Source: Caprella mutica
Taxonomy: Eukaryota; Arthropoda; Malacostraca; Amphipoda; Caprellidae
Length of the DNA stretch: 64,000 bases
Assembly: GCA_947561585.1 (NCBI GenBank)
Contig: CANNZV010001855.1
Location: 62,001 to 126,000 of the forward strand
Direction: 5' to 3'
The notes under the pieces: model-generated
Told to the model about the DNA's origin: nothing
What the model saw: only the letters and a program-made list of their open reading frames with translations
Database searches by the model: none
Made by a program: the position numbers and the translations under genes
In this document: positions 37,920 through 48,609 of the stretch, in pieces
Layout: each line of letters starts with the position of its first letter
Numbering within the stretch: the stretch's first letter is position 1

Positions 37920-38253
37920 AGAGAGAAGAGATATCTCGCTAGAGAGAAGAGATATCTCGCTAGAGAGAAGAGATATCTCGCTAGAGAGAAGAGATATCTC
38001 GCTAGAGAGAAGAGATATCTCGCTATAGAGAAGAGATATCTCGCTAGAGAGAAGAGATATCTCGCTAGAGAGAAGAGATATCTCGCTAAAGAGAAGAGAT
38101 ATCTCGCTAGAGAGAAGAGATATCTCGCTAGAGAGAAGAGATATCTCGCTATAGAGAAGAGATATCTCGCTAGAGAGAAGAGATATCTCGCTATAGAGAA
38201 GAGATATCTCGCTAGAGAGAAGAGATATCTCGCTATAGAGAAGAGATATCTCT
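37920..38253. repeat. 21-bp minisatellite built on a GAGATATCTC palindrome, ~16 copies
   Basis: The unit is GAGATATCTCGCTAGAGAGA plus one A or G; variants are CTATAGAG and CTAAAGAG. The 21-bp length keeps one frame open on each strand for about 140 codons; both are repeat artefacts. Confidence 0.93.
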
Positions 38254-38342
38254 CTGTCTCTGCTTTGTCCGAGTATCAATTAATTTTTGCGTTAAGTAAT
38301 TGGAGTCTGCAAAGAGACACAGTGAAAAGAAGTGATTAATGG

Positions 38343-38535
38343 GGGCCTGGTAGTATGGGAACACGTCCCTGATAGTACAGGCAGGGGACTGGACAGGCCT
38401 GATAGCACAGGCAGGGGACTGGTAGTATAGGAACACGTGCCTGATAGTACAGGCAGGGGACTGGGCAGGCCTGATAGTACAGGCAGGGGACTGGTAGTAT
38501 GGGAACACGGGCCTGATTGTACAGGCAGGGGACTG
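38343..38535. repeat. Tandem repeat with GATAGTACAGGCAGGGGACT
   Basis: About five units of two alternating lengths: a longer one containing GGTAGTATGGGAACACG and a shorter one containing GGGCAGGCCTGATAG. Confidence 0.85.
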
Positions 38536-38539
38536 GAGA

Positions 38540-38955
38540 GAGAGGCTTGTAGACACTAGTACTGTAGATGGTGAGGCCTGTAGACACTGTAGATAGAGAG
38601 GCCTACAGACACTGTAGATAGAGAGGCCTGTAGACACTGTAGATAAAGAGGCCAATAGACACTGTAGATAGAAAGGCCTGTAGACACTGTAGATAGAGAG
38701 GCCTGTAGACACTAGTACTGTAGATGGTGAGGCCTGTAGACACTGTAGATAAAGAGGCCAATAGACACTGTAGATAGAAAGGCCTATAGACACTGTAGAT
38801 AGAGAGGCCTGTAGACACTGTAGATAGAGAGGCCTATAGACACTATAAATGATGAGGCCTGTAGACACTGTAAATGATGAGGCCTGTAGACACTGTAGAT
38901 AGAGAGGCCTGTAGACACTGTAGATGATGAGGCCTGTAGACACTGTAGATAGATG
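38540..38955. repeat. 25-bp minisatellite, about 16 copies
   Basis: The unit contains AGGCCTGTAGACACTGTAGA plus TAGAG, with GATGG, GATGATG and CTAGTACTGTAG variants. A block containing the CTAGTACTG variant recurs about 140 bp apart. The long minus frame across these arrays is an artefact. Confidence 0.92.
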
Positions 38956-39442
38956 ACACAGTTCTATTTCAAAAATGCAATATAGTATAAACGCATCAAA
39001 CACTAATTCTTGTTTTATTTCTACTATTTCCTACCTTCTTTTCTTTACAAAAAATATTCTTTGTTCCAAATTCTTTACTATTCTTTCAAATACTTCAAAA
39101 CCATTCAGTGAGAGTGGTAACAAATGAAAACAAAAGTGGATTAAACCAAAAAAACAAGATTTACCTTGTCGTTTTTTCGCGCTGTATCGGTGGTCTCGTG
39201 GATACACTTAAAAAAAACACTCGCTAATGACAGAGTATGTATCTGCTATAGCAAATAGATACACTAAGACCTGCCAATCGAACTGGAAAGTTAAAATGTG
39301 AGTACTACCGCGGGTGAGCTTTAAAAATGGACAGTTTTAAAACAGCAAAACAGTCAATATAACTTTAACGAATAATAATATTTTATACACCAATCGAAAG
39401 AGGAGAAATGTAGTTTTCAGAAATCACAAATGTATCTATACT
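38956..39442. other. AT-rich DNA upstream of transposase fragment
   Basis: No gene seen. It may include decayed 5' sequence of the transposon that carried the fragment at 39443. Confidence 0.45.
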
Positions 39443-39643
39443 ATGAAAACAGTAAATTCGACGTTACAAGTTATCTTCGCAGTACAGCAGTTTCTTCCCT
39501 CTGAAAGTGTCACTGGTGCTATACGAACATTCAAGATCAGGTTCAACATACCTAATGCTCCTTCTGTAAAAGTTATTACACCCTGTGTCAAAAAATTCCT
39601 AACAACTGGCAACGTATCACCTCGAAAAACAACTGTAAGACTT
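39443..39643 (+). pseudogene. Transposase N-terminal fragment, DUF4817-type helix-turn-helix
   Basis: Sixty-seven codons from ATG at 39443 read as a transposon-encoded N-terminal domain. Seen in order: a start-proximal STLQVIFAVQQF, then SESVTGAIRTFKIRFNIPNA, then APSVKVI, then VKKFLTTGNV. Published DUF4817-type domains in arthropods follow the same plan: a first helix, a TFR-x-RF-x-I-x-NAPS turn, and a WVKKF-x-TGSV helix that binds transposon ends. A Trp usually before VKKF is replaced here (PCVKKF). The domain normally continues into a linker and a DDE catalytic domain. Here it stops where the GGGCCGTACACAC end of a foldback element begins at 39645, so no catalytic part follows. I judge it a decayed fragment, cut by or rearranged with another element. 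Family assignment comes from the motif pattern alone. Confidence 0.65.
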
Positions 39644-39644
39644 A

Positions 39645-39678
39645 AGGGCCGTACACACATAGGGGTTTTTAAGTCTTT
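39645..39678 (+). mobile_element. Solo end of the GGMCCGTACACAC foldback family
   Basis: GGGCCGTACACACATAGG followed by GGTTTTTAAGTCTTT matches the left terminus of 26015-26271 with few differences. No opposite end was found nearby. It interrupts the transposase fragment. Confidence 0.75.
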
Positions 39679-39933
39679 AAATATAATTTGAATATGAAAA
39701 ATTTGAACAGAAAACTTGTATAAAGATTTTCTTTAGGTTGTGAAATAAATAAACTGAAATTATATAACTGTTGTAGGTTGTTTCTTTCTTTCACTGTGCA
39801 ATTCATTCACGATTATTGTGATTGTTTACCTATTAAATAATGGATATAAATCAATTGAGTATAAATTGACAATCTTTTTCAAATTAAATACTGTGTGAAT
39901 GTTCAGGACAATCACTTTTACTGATAGACTCTT

Positions 39934-40738
39934 AGAGCATATGCGGATGTTTTCTGTTTGCTGGGTGCATTTGAAAATAATCTAATTAATGCAAATATAA
40001 TTATAGGTATCATGGATACGCGTGGTTATTCAATGACCTCTGCTTTATGAGAACCAAGTGGTGAGTCAGTGGCCAAAATAATAACGCGTCTTGCGGGACG
40101 CTAAAATCCTTATTTTTCGGTCACGTGACTGGCAATCTAGCGTCAGTTTGATGGAGAAATGATATAACTGAAACAAAATTTAATGGAGAACTGATATCAC
40201 TGAAACAACATAAGGTTTTACACCGTCTTCCTTAGCGTCCTGCAATCGCTGCAACACTTCCTCTCTCTAGAGTAGTTTATTATAACTCTATGGTGAGAAC
40301 ACCTTTCCTTGATGACGAAGATGGTAAACTGAAGTGGATTAGGAGAAACCTTAAAATTCGATATAATAATTAAAATATATAAAACGAGTTAAAATATATA
40401 AAACGAGTTAAAATATCATTCTTATATGATCGAAAATGTGAAACCGTCCGATAACTAAGAACTTACCCCATTATTCAACTGATCTGCTTCCAAATCGCCA
40501 TAATGCCGATTTGTTCGAGGAAATTTGTATTATCATTATATTAAAATATTTAGTTCCATATCCGCCCAGGAAACATAAACTATTCTAAATTAATTATTTA
40601 ATATAAAAAGTATATGTATACTCTCTAGCGAAATAGTTTAATTTTAAAAGTCAGTAGCTATGCTACCACTATATCTTATTATTATATTTTCATTATTTTA
40701 AAATGTGCCCAGCAAACAGAAAAGATCCGCATATTCTT
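39934..40738. mobile_element. Possible ~805-bp transposon with ~48-bp inverted ends
   Basis: The left segment 39934-39980 (core TTTTCTGTTTGCTGGG after TATGCGGAT) is inverted at 40693-40738 (core CCCAGCAAACAGAAAA before ATCCGCATA), about 85 percent identical by eye. The interior has no transposase-sized frame. It does hold a two-copy 32-bp repeat near 40150-40205, an inverted GGACGCTAA/TTAGCGTCC pair and a solo end of the TA-flanked family at 40421-40468. Target duplication is not clear. Confidence 0.55.
40421..40468. mobile_element. Solo end of the TA-flanked GGGTAAGTTCTTA family
   Basis: Reads CTTATATGATCGAAAATGTG, AAACCGTCCGATAACTAAGA, ACTTACCC. It matches the right terminus of 47915-48130 with several substitutions. 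The next bases are CA rather than TA, consistent with decay. Confidence 0.65.
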
Positions 40739-41034
40739 TAGTTCAGCGAAATTAAATAATATACTTTTTTTTCTTTCAATTGACATCAATACATTCAAAT
40801 CCCGACCAAAATATAACATTAAACACTGCTGTACCTAGCAACATTACAATCAGTGTTGAATTCTCGAGGCCCCAGCTCTAATTTGCAGGTGGGTAAAGCA
40901 TCTTCGTGCAGTTCTACCTTTAGATTTTATCAAACTTTGGGAGATAATTTCACAAGAATTTGTAGGTTTGCTAATTTGAGAGAAAGATAGTGAAGATAAA
41001 CCACGTGTGAAATTCTGGAGTTTCGAGATTGAGA

Positions 41035-43838
41035 GTGATGATCTTGAGTTGCGTTGTGATGATCTTGAGTTGCGTTGTGATGATCTTGAGTTGCGTTGTG
41101 ATGATCTTGAGTTGTGTTGTGATGATCTTGAGTTGCGTTGTGATGATCTTGAGTTGTGTTGTGATGATCTTGAGTTGCGTTGTGATGATCTTGAGTTGTG
41201 TTGTGATGATCTTGAGTTGCGTTGTGATGATCTTGAGTTGTGTTGTGATGATCTTGAGTTGTGTTGTGATGATCTTGAGTTGCGTTGTGATGATCTTGAG
41301 TTGCGTTGTGATGATCTTGAGTTGCGTTGTGATGATCTTGAGTTGTGTTGTGATGATCTTGAGTTGTGTTGTGATGATCTTGAGTTGTGTTGTGATGATC
41401 TTGAGTTGTGTTGTGATGATCTTGAGTTGTGTTGTGATGATCTTGAGTTGTGTTGTGATGATCTTGAGTTGCGTTGTGATGATCTTGAGTTGTGTTGTGA
41501 TGATCTTGAGTTGCGTTGTGATGATCTTGAGTTGTGTTGTGATGATCTTGAGTTGCGTTGTGATGATCTTGAGTTGTGTTGTGATGATCTTGAGTTGTGT
41601 TGTGATGATCTTGAGTTGCGTTGTGATGATCTTGAGTTGTGTTGTGATGATCTTGAGTTGCGTTGTGATGATCTTGAGTTGTGTTGTGATGATCTTGAGT
41701 TGCGTTGTGATGATCTTGAGTTGTGTTGTGATGATCTTGAGTTGCGTTGTGATGATCTTGAGTTGCGTTGTGATGATCTTGAGTTGTGTTGTGATGATCT
41801 TGAGTTGCGTTGTGATGATCTTGAGTTGTGTTGTGATGATCTTGAGTTGTGTTGTGATAATCTTGAGTTGCGTTGTGATGATCTTGAGTTGTGTTGTGAT
41901 GATCTTGAGTTGTGTTGTGATGATCTTGAGTTGTGTTGTGATGATCTTGAGTTGTGTTGTGATGATCTTGAGTTGTGTTGTGATGATCTTGAGTTGTGTT
42001 GTGATGATCTTGAGTTGTGTTGTGATAATCTTGAGTTGCGTTGTGATGATCTTGAGTTGTGTTGTGATGATCTTGAGTTGTGTTGTGATGATCTTGAGTT
42101 GTGTTGTGATGATCTTGAGTTGTGTTGTGATGATCTTGAGTTGTGTTGTGATGATCTTGAGTTGTGTTGTGATAATCTTGAGTTGCGTTGTGATGATCTT
42201 GAGTTGTGTTGTGATGATCTTGAGTTGTGTTGTGATGATCTTGAGTTGTGTTGTGATGATCTTGAGTTGTGTTGTGATAATCTTGAGTTGCGTTGTGATG
42301 ATCTTGAGTTGCGTTGTGATAATCTTGAGTTGCGTGGTGATGATCTTGAGTTGCGTTGTGATGATCTTGAGTTGCGTTGTGATGATCTTGAGTTGCGTGG
42401 TGATGATCTTGAGTTGCGTTGTGATGATCTTGAGTTGCGTTGTGATGATCTTGAGTTGTGTTGTGATGATCTTGAGTTGTGTTGTGATGATCTTGAGTTG
42501 TGTTGTGATGATCTTGAGTTGTGTTGTGATGATCTTGAGTTGTGTTGTGATGATCTTGAGTTGTGTTGTGATGATCTTGAGTTGTGTTGTGATGATCTTG
42601 AGTTGTGTTGTGATGATCTTGAGTTGTGTTGTGATGATCTTGAGTTGTGTTGTGATGATCTTGAGTTGTGTTGTGATGATCTTGAGTTGTGTTGTGATGA
42701 TCTTGAGTTGTGTTGTGATGATCTTGAGTTGTGTTGTGATAATCTTGAGTTGCGTTGTGATGATCTTGAAATGTGTTGTGATGATCTTGAGTTGTGTTGT
42801 GATGATCTTGAGTTGCGTTGTGATGATCTTGAGTTGCGTTGTGATAATCTTGAGTTGCGTGGTGATGATCTTGAGTTGCGTTGTGATGATCTTGAGTTGC
42901 GTTGTGATGATCTTGAGTTGCGTTGTGATGATCTTGAGTTGCGTGGTGATGATCTTGAGTTGCGTTGTGATGATCTTGAGTTGCGTTGTGATGATCTTGA
43001 GTTGTGTTGTGATGATCTTGAGTTGTGTTGTGATGATCTTGAGTTGTGTTGTGATGATCTTGAGTTGTGTTGTGATGATCTTGAGTTGTGTTGTGATGAT
43101 CTTGAGTTGCGTTGTGATGATCTTGAGTTGTGTTGTGATGATCTTGAGTTGTGTTGTGATGATCTTGAGTTGTGTTGTGATGATCTTGAGTTGTGTTGTG
43201 ATGATCTTGAGTTGCGTTGTGATGATCTTGAGTTGTGTTGTGATGATCTTGAGTTGTGTTGTGATGATCTTGAGTTGTGTTGTGATGATCTTGAGTTGTG
43301 TTGTGATGATCTTGAGTTGTGTTGTGATGATCTTGAGTTGTGTTGTGATGATCTTGAGTTGTGTTGTGATGATCTTGAGTTGTGTTGTGATGATCTTGAG
43401 TTGTGTTGTGATGATCTTGAGTTGTGTTGTGATAATCTTGAGTTGCGTTGTGATGATCTTGAGTTGCGTTGTGATAATCTTGAGTTGCGTGGTGATGATC
43501 TTGAGTTGCGTGGTGAAGATCTTGAGTTGCGTGGTGAAGATCTTGAGTTGTGTTGTGATGATCTTGAGTTGTGTTGTGATAATCTTGAGTTGCGTTGTGA
43601 TGATCTTGAGTTGCGTTGTGATAATCTTGAGTTGCGTGGTGATGATCTTGAGTTGCGTGGTGAAGATCTTGAGTTGCGTGGTGAAGATCTTGAGTTGTGT
43701 TGTGATGATCTTGAGTTGCGTGGTGATGATCTTGAGTTGCGTGGTGATGATCTTGAGTTGCGTGGTGATGATCTTGAGTTGCGTGGTGATGATCTTGAGT
43801 TGCGTGGTGAAGATCTTGAGTTGCGTGGTGATGATTAG
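41035..43838. repeat. 21-bp minisatellite, about 134 copies
   Basis: The unit is GATGATCTTGAGTTGYGTTGT in one register. Variation is concentrated at TTGCGTTG versus TTGTGTTG, plus GATAATC, GAAGATC and GCGTGG variants. Near the right end a seven-unit block of 147 bp (43431-43577) is repeated at 43578-43724. Stop-free frames of more than 900 codons exist on both strands (Asp/Leu/Cys-rich on plus, His/Asn/Thr/Gln-rich on minus). Because the main variable base changes amino acids in the minus frame (Thr/Ala) and in one plus frame (Arg/Cys), and three frames are open together, I treat it as noncoding. Confidence 0.95.
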
Positions 43839-44418
43839 AGTTAAATAACCTCAACTGTTTATTTCAGTTTTTAAATCGTGAAAATATATGTTAATATTTT
43901 ATAAGATAATTTTAAAATAGATAAATAATTACTTTTATATTTTGTATGAATAAACATATTTGTTAAATTAAATTTATCATAATTATATTACTATAAGATA
44001 TATTATTCGATTGCGGTCAAATTCATTTAATATATCTAATTTATCCATTATTTATTTCTGCATGCAATTTTAATAATCAAAACAAAACATATATATATGT
44101 ACATATAAAACATATGATAAATTACTAGTTCTATAACAATGAGTATAACACCAATTACACTAATATTCTAACTTCAAATTAACATATCTGTTAGTTTACA
44201 CACATTCCTGTTAACCACAAATGGTAGAATTTGGTGACTACAACCAGTAAGTACGGTAGAATATGGTTACTAGGCATTCCAACCATTCCAATTACCATCA
44301 GAATGACATTCCTACTTGTAATGTGATACTAAAATAGATTGACTTAATCAGTACCTGGCAACTGAGGCATTTTCTTATTTTCTTCTACTCTGAAGTATTT
44401 GTAATTATTTCGTGAGTG
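43839..44418. other. AT-rich DNA, nothing recognised
   Basis: No gene. An imperfect local repetition of GGTAGAAT and GGTTACTA occurs around 44220-44275. Confidence 0.5.
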
Positions 44419-45395
44419 AGGGGGAAAGTTATGGTGGGGCCATAGGAGATTGAGAGAGAAAGTTATGGTGGGCCATAGGAAATTGAGAGAGAAAGTTATG
44501 GTGGGGCCAAAGAAGATTAAGAGAGAAAGTTATGGTGGGGCCATAGAAGATTAAGAGAGAAAGTTATGGTGGGGCCATAGGAGATTGAGAGAGAAAGTTA
44601 CGGTGGGGCCATAGAAGATTGAGAGAGAAAGTTTTGGTGGGGTTATAGGAGAATGAGAGGGAAAGTTATGGTGGGGCCATAGGAGATTGAGAGAGAAAGT
44701 TACGGTGGGGCCATAGGAGATTGAGAGGGGAGGTTATGGTGGGGTCATAGTAGATTGAGAGGGAAAGGTATGGTGGGGTTATAGGAGATTAAGGTGGAAA
44801 GTTATGGTGAGGCCATAGGAGATTGGGAGAGAAAGTTACGGTGGGGCCATAGAAGATTGAGAGAGAAAGTTTTGGTGGGGTTATAGGAGATTGAGAGGGA
44901 AAGTTATGGTGGGGTTATAGGAGATTATGAGAGAAAGTTATGGTGGGGTTATAGGAGATTGAGAGGGGAGGTTATGGTGGGGTCATAGTAGATTGAGAGG
45001 GAAAGGTATGGTGGGGCTATAGGAGATTAAGGTGGAAAGTTATGGTGAGGCCATAGGAGATTGGGAGAGAAAGTTATGTTGGGGCCATAAGAGATTAAGG
45101 TGGAAAGTTATGGTGGAGCCATAGGAGATTGGGAGAGAAAGTTATGGTGGGGCCATAGGAGGTTAAGAGGGAAAAGTATAGTGGGATCATAAGAGATTAA
45201 GAGAGAAAGTTATAGTGGGGCCACAGGAGATTTAGAGAGAAAGTAATGGTGGGGCCATAGGAGATTTAGAGAGAAAGCTATGGTGGGGCCACAGGAGATT
45301 AAGTATAGTGTCCACATCTTTTCTTCTATGGACCTACCATAATTTTCTCTATAGCAAGATGGTACCCAATATTCTTCTATGGCCCCACCTTCATA
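44419..45395. repeat. Expanded left arm of GGGGCCATAG family, ~26 units of 34 bp, plus right arms
   Basis: Units of GTTATGGTGGGGCCATAG then GAGATTGAGAGAGAAA repeat with a 34-bp period from 44419 to about 45300. They are then followed by one or two right-arm copies in opposite orientation (TTCTATGGACCTACCATAAT near 45322, TTCTATGGCCCCACC near 45374). Within the array a multi-unit block containing GGGGAGGTTATGG, GGGAAAGGTATGG and AAGGTGGAAAG recurs once, so array growth has included multi-unit duplications. Confidence 0.92.
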
Positions 45396-45754
45396 TTTAT
45401 CATTCCTGGTAGGTACTTGTTAAAAACATAATTGTGTTATAGATACATAATCATTAATCAATAAATACAAGCATAATTTTTTCACATTGTTTTTTCTCGT
45501 TAAATCATTACTTCCTAAATAATATTTTCTTTTATAAATTTAAATTTCCCAGATTAAGTTTTATTTATTTTAAAATGAAGTTAAAAGGTCAATTTGTAGT
45601 TAGTGTCTCACGGTAGAGTGTCTCCATCAATCAACACGTCTCATCGGAGACAGAGACGCTACGTAAAATAAATCTGTGTCTCTGTGTCTAAATGTGTGCA
45701 GATTTTAGAGTGATTTGTTACTGAAGAGATGAGAGAAACCTGATGCTATCTATG
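45396..45754. other. Spacer, nothing recognised
   Basis: AT-rich; no gene or paired inverted ends. Confidence 0.5.
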
Positions 45755-46145
45755 GTGAGGTACTGTATCCTTGATACGGTTACTGTAGCCAAGCTACTGG
45801 TATTTTAGCCGTGATACAGGTATTGTATCCTTGATATGTTTACTGTGGCCACGCTATACTGGTGTTTTAGCCATGATACGGGTATTATATCCCTGATACT
45901 GTTACTGTAGTCACGCTAATGGTATTTTAGCCGTGATACGGGTATTGTATCCTTGATACGGTTACTGTAGTCACGCTACAGGTATTTTAGCCATGATACG
46001 GGTATTGTATCCCTCATACGGTTACTGTAGCCACACTACTGGTATTTTAGCAGTGATACGGGTATTGTATCCCTGATACGGTTACTGTATGTAGCCACGC
46101 TACTGGTATTTTAGCCGTGATACGGGTACTGCAGCCTTGCTATAT
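45755..46145. repeat. 60-bp minisatellite, about 6.5 copies
   Basis: Units carry CTTGATACGGTTACTGTAGC, CACGCTACTGGTATTTTAGC and CGTGATACGGGTATTGTATC. Internally the unit is built from three related ~20-bp subunits (each with a GATAC or GCTAC core and a following TACTGTA/TATTTTA), suggesting growth from a shorter repeat. Confidence 0.88.
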
Positions 46146-46239
46146 ATACAGTATCAATAACACTTATACAGTAGCCAATGATATGGATACTGCAACCAAG
46201 ATACGTACGTGTACTGTAGCCATGCCAGACTGGTTTTGT

Positions 46240-46515
46240 AAATTTTTCGTAGAATGGCAATTTGTCGACAGGATATCACGTCGTCAAATTTTCGTAAAGG
46301 GGATATCATCATAACCAGCATAACGACTGTTATGTAGTTTGCTGTATCCGCTAGTTTGTTGTACTGCACACTTCTTGATTGGTTCGGGGGCGGCACGCTT
46401 TTGATACATGTTTATTAGAGTGTGTTGATATCACCTTTATGACAACTTGTCCAAGAAACGTCATGTCGATAAAATGTATGTCGACCTAATGTCCTGTCGA
46501 CGTAATCTTTTCAAA
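46240..46515. repeat. Degenerate segment with GTCGACAGGAYAT motifs and nested module
   Basis: TTTGTCGACAGGATATCACG near 46260 is loosely inverted by the region at 46465-46510 (ATGTCCTGTCGACGTAAT), suggesting the ends of an old element. The module at 46326-46395 lies between them. Relationship to the GGACATTTCGTCCACG ends at 35193 is possible but not certain. Confidence 0.4.
46326..46395 (+). repeat. Dispersed TAGTTTGTTGTATCCGCTAG module, copy 3
   Basis: Reads GACTGTTATGTAGTTTGCTG, TATCCGCTAGTTTGTTGTAC, TGCACACTTCTTGATTGG, then diverges into GGGGGCGGCACG. Solo end. Confidence 0.75.
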
Positions 46516-46727
46516 GAGAGTCATTTTGAGGTTTACAATTCTAACCAAATTACAGAAAAGAAGAAGCTTTTCAATTTTAATAATGAGAACAGAACCATGG
46601 ATTTCTATATTCCAAATTTAATGTAGTGAAATGATAATTATATAATTAAACAACATAGATATATATTTTTATGGATGAAAAACGAATATTTTACAACCTT
46701 CAATAAATATTTACAAATAATTCAAAT

Positions 46728-46990
46728 ATGTTTTCCAATTATTTAATTAGTTATAAATGTAATCTATATTTCAATTATTTAATTAGTTATAAATGTAATC
46801 TATATTTCAATTATTTAATTAGTTATAAATGTAATCTATATTTCAATTATTTAATTAGTTATAAATGTAATCTATATTTCAATTATTTAATTAGTTATAA
46901 ATGTAATCTATATTTCAATTATTTAATTAGTTATAAATGTAATCTATATTTCAATTATTTAATTAGTTATAAATGTAATCTATATTTTAT
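46728..46990. repeat. 36-bp AT-rich minisatellite, about 7.3 copies
   Basis: The unit contains TTTCAATTATTTAATTAGTT and ATAAATGTAATCTATA. Copies are practically identical, so the array is young or recently homogenised. The 94-codon frame over it is an artefact of the 36-bp period. Confidence 0.95.
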
Positions 46991-47606
46991 TGGCATTAAA
47001 CCTAAACACTGAATGTAACTATATACAACATTAAAATGTAATTAACTGTACAGGTTTAGTGTGTTTAGTAGGCTTTACCTTAGTACCATCTAAAGACTAA
47101 AAAAAGTACAGCACATGGTATAGTACAGTCACTATACAGTAACTAACATACCGTAAACACACTGTTATTAGATATATGAATGACTGTACTAACTATTTCA
47201 TGCATAATGTACTTTCTTTTTTATTAAAGGCAATGATTGTTCTTTCAGTGAAATTAAGGTCTATTTCTTTCTTCCGGTAAGTACTTATATGTAAATAACT
47301 GAGAGTTAGTTACGCTGTCTTTGCGCCGAGAAATGTCGCTAAATCGCGTCACAGTTATTATAAATGGTATCGTTACTTTATTGAGATTTAAAGTTTTAAA
47401 TTCGAGGCTATCATATTAACTATAAAGGAATTAAACTTTAAAAGAAAATTTAAAAATTGATAACGAATTTTTTTTTTTAATATAAAAAAAAATGAAAATT
47501 TTAAATTAAATATTCACTCGATCTACTTATTTAAATCTTATTATTAATCATATAATAAATGTAATAATTAAACTAAAAGTTAAATAACAACTATTAATTA
47601 TGTATT
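46991..47606. other. AT-rich DNA, nothing recognised
   Basis: No gene or repeat seen. Confidence 0.5.
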
Positions 47607-47658
47607 TTTTCTTACATGGTCGAAAACTTGGAACTGTCCGATAACTAGAAACTTACCC
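47607..47658. mobile_element. Solo end of the TA-flanked GGGTAAGTTCTTA family
   Basis: CTTACATGGTCGAAAACTTG, GAACTGTCCGATAACTAGAA and ACTTACCC, followed by TA at 47659-47660. It lies about 260 bp from the full element at 47915 and in the orientation of that element's right end. Confidence 0.7.
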
Positions 47659-47660
47659 TA

Positions 47661-47912
47661 TTCATAATTCATATCACCATTTATCTGATAATCTATTTAA
47701 AAAAAATTAAATAATTTATATTTCTTGTACATTTCAAATTAATATTTATTATTCCATTATTAAAATTACCTAAAACAAATTAAAATATTTTTTGACCACT
47801 ATGCCTATTTTTAGATTTTTTTTATTTATAATTGAATAATAAATTGATATTTAGTGTTCAGTTATAAATATAAATATATTACGGAAAACAAATTGATTCA
47901 ATTTTTGATCAC
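47661..47912. other. AT-rich spacer between related elements
   Basis: Nothing recognised beyond AT-rich sequence. Confidence 0.45.
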
Positions 47913-47914
47913 TA

Positions 47915-48130
47915 GGGTAAGTTCTTAATTATCGGTCAGTTCCACAATTTCGGTCATATAAGAAAAAACGATATAATAATAATTATTTCACTAGGGTAGG
48001 TTGAGTAATTATTATTATATCGTTTTTTCTTATATGACCGAAAATGTGGAACTGACCGAAAATGTGGAACTGACCGAAAATGTGGAACTGACCGAAAATG
48101 TGGAACTGACCGATAATTAAGAACTTACCC
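47915..48130. mobile_element. 216-bp TA-flanked foldback element with one expanded arm
   Basis: Begins GGGTAAGTTCTTAATTATCG and ends with its exact complement order (GATAATTAAGAACTTACCC), flanked by TA on both sides (47913-47914, 48131-48132), the target duplication of Tc1/mariner-type elements. The arms pair through CATATAAGAAAAAACGATAT and ATAATAATTA. The left arm has one GTCAGTTCCACA segment; the right arm has the corresponding 18-bp unit (CGAAAATGTGGAACTGAC) four times in tandem. Solo ends of the family are at 40421, 47607 and 62241. No coding capacity. Confidence 0.85.
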
Positions 48131-48609
48131 TATGTCTATTTTTATGTTGTTTTTGTATCTTTCTGAAATACATACGATGTACATCATAGCGCTCCTTCTT
48201 CGTGAAATGTGATCGCGAGATACATTCTTTGTGGCAATATAACATTGTACAGGAAATACGTAAGGGGTATGTATGGCAGCCACATGTTAAAAATAAGCCT
48301 GTGTGAATTAGGAATTAAAATAATAAACTGTATATGTATAAGATTGATATACTGTATATATAGTAATATAGTATAAGAATCGTATACTGTATGTGTAGAA
48401 CTCTATGGTATAAAACTTGGTATTTTCAATAGGCTTTCTAACACCAATTTCAATAGGCTACTATTAAAGAAACGTATCATAATATTAGAAAGTTATTACA
48501 CTGTTTAATCCATAATTAATATGTTTTATATTTTGATGCCTTTTTTTCTAAGTAACCTAAAAAAATTGTCATTCGATACTTATTTCAAATCTAGTAATTA
48601 AATTGTTAC
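48131..48609. other. AT-rich DNA, nothing recognised
   Basis: No gene. A GTATACTGTATATGTA-like segment recurs two or three times around 48330-48400. Confidence 0.45.

Noticed and set aside
37851..39003. Frames of 142, 141 and 256 codons
   Set aside because: They lie over the 21-bp and 25-bp arrays and end soon after the arrays do.
39436..39660. Minus-strand frame of 74 codons opposite the transposase fragment
   Set aside because: The plus strand carries the recognisable helix-turn-helix pattern; the minus frame is its shadow.
40930..43854. Open frames of 974 (minus), 943 and 939 codons (plus) as genes for repeat proteins
   Set aside because: All three coincide with a 21-bp minisatellite whose period is a multiple of three and whose unit lacks stops. 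Frames are open on both strands at once, and the main variable base changes amino acids. Spliced or polyadenylated transcripts would be needed to reconsider.
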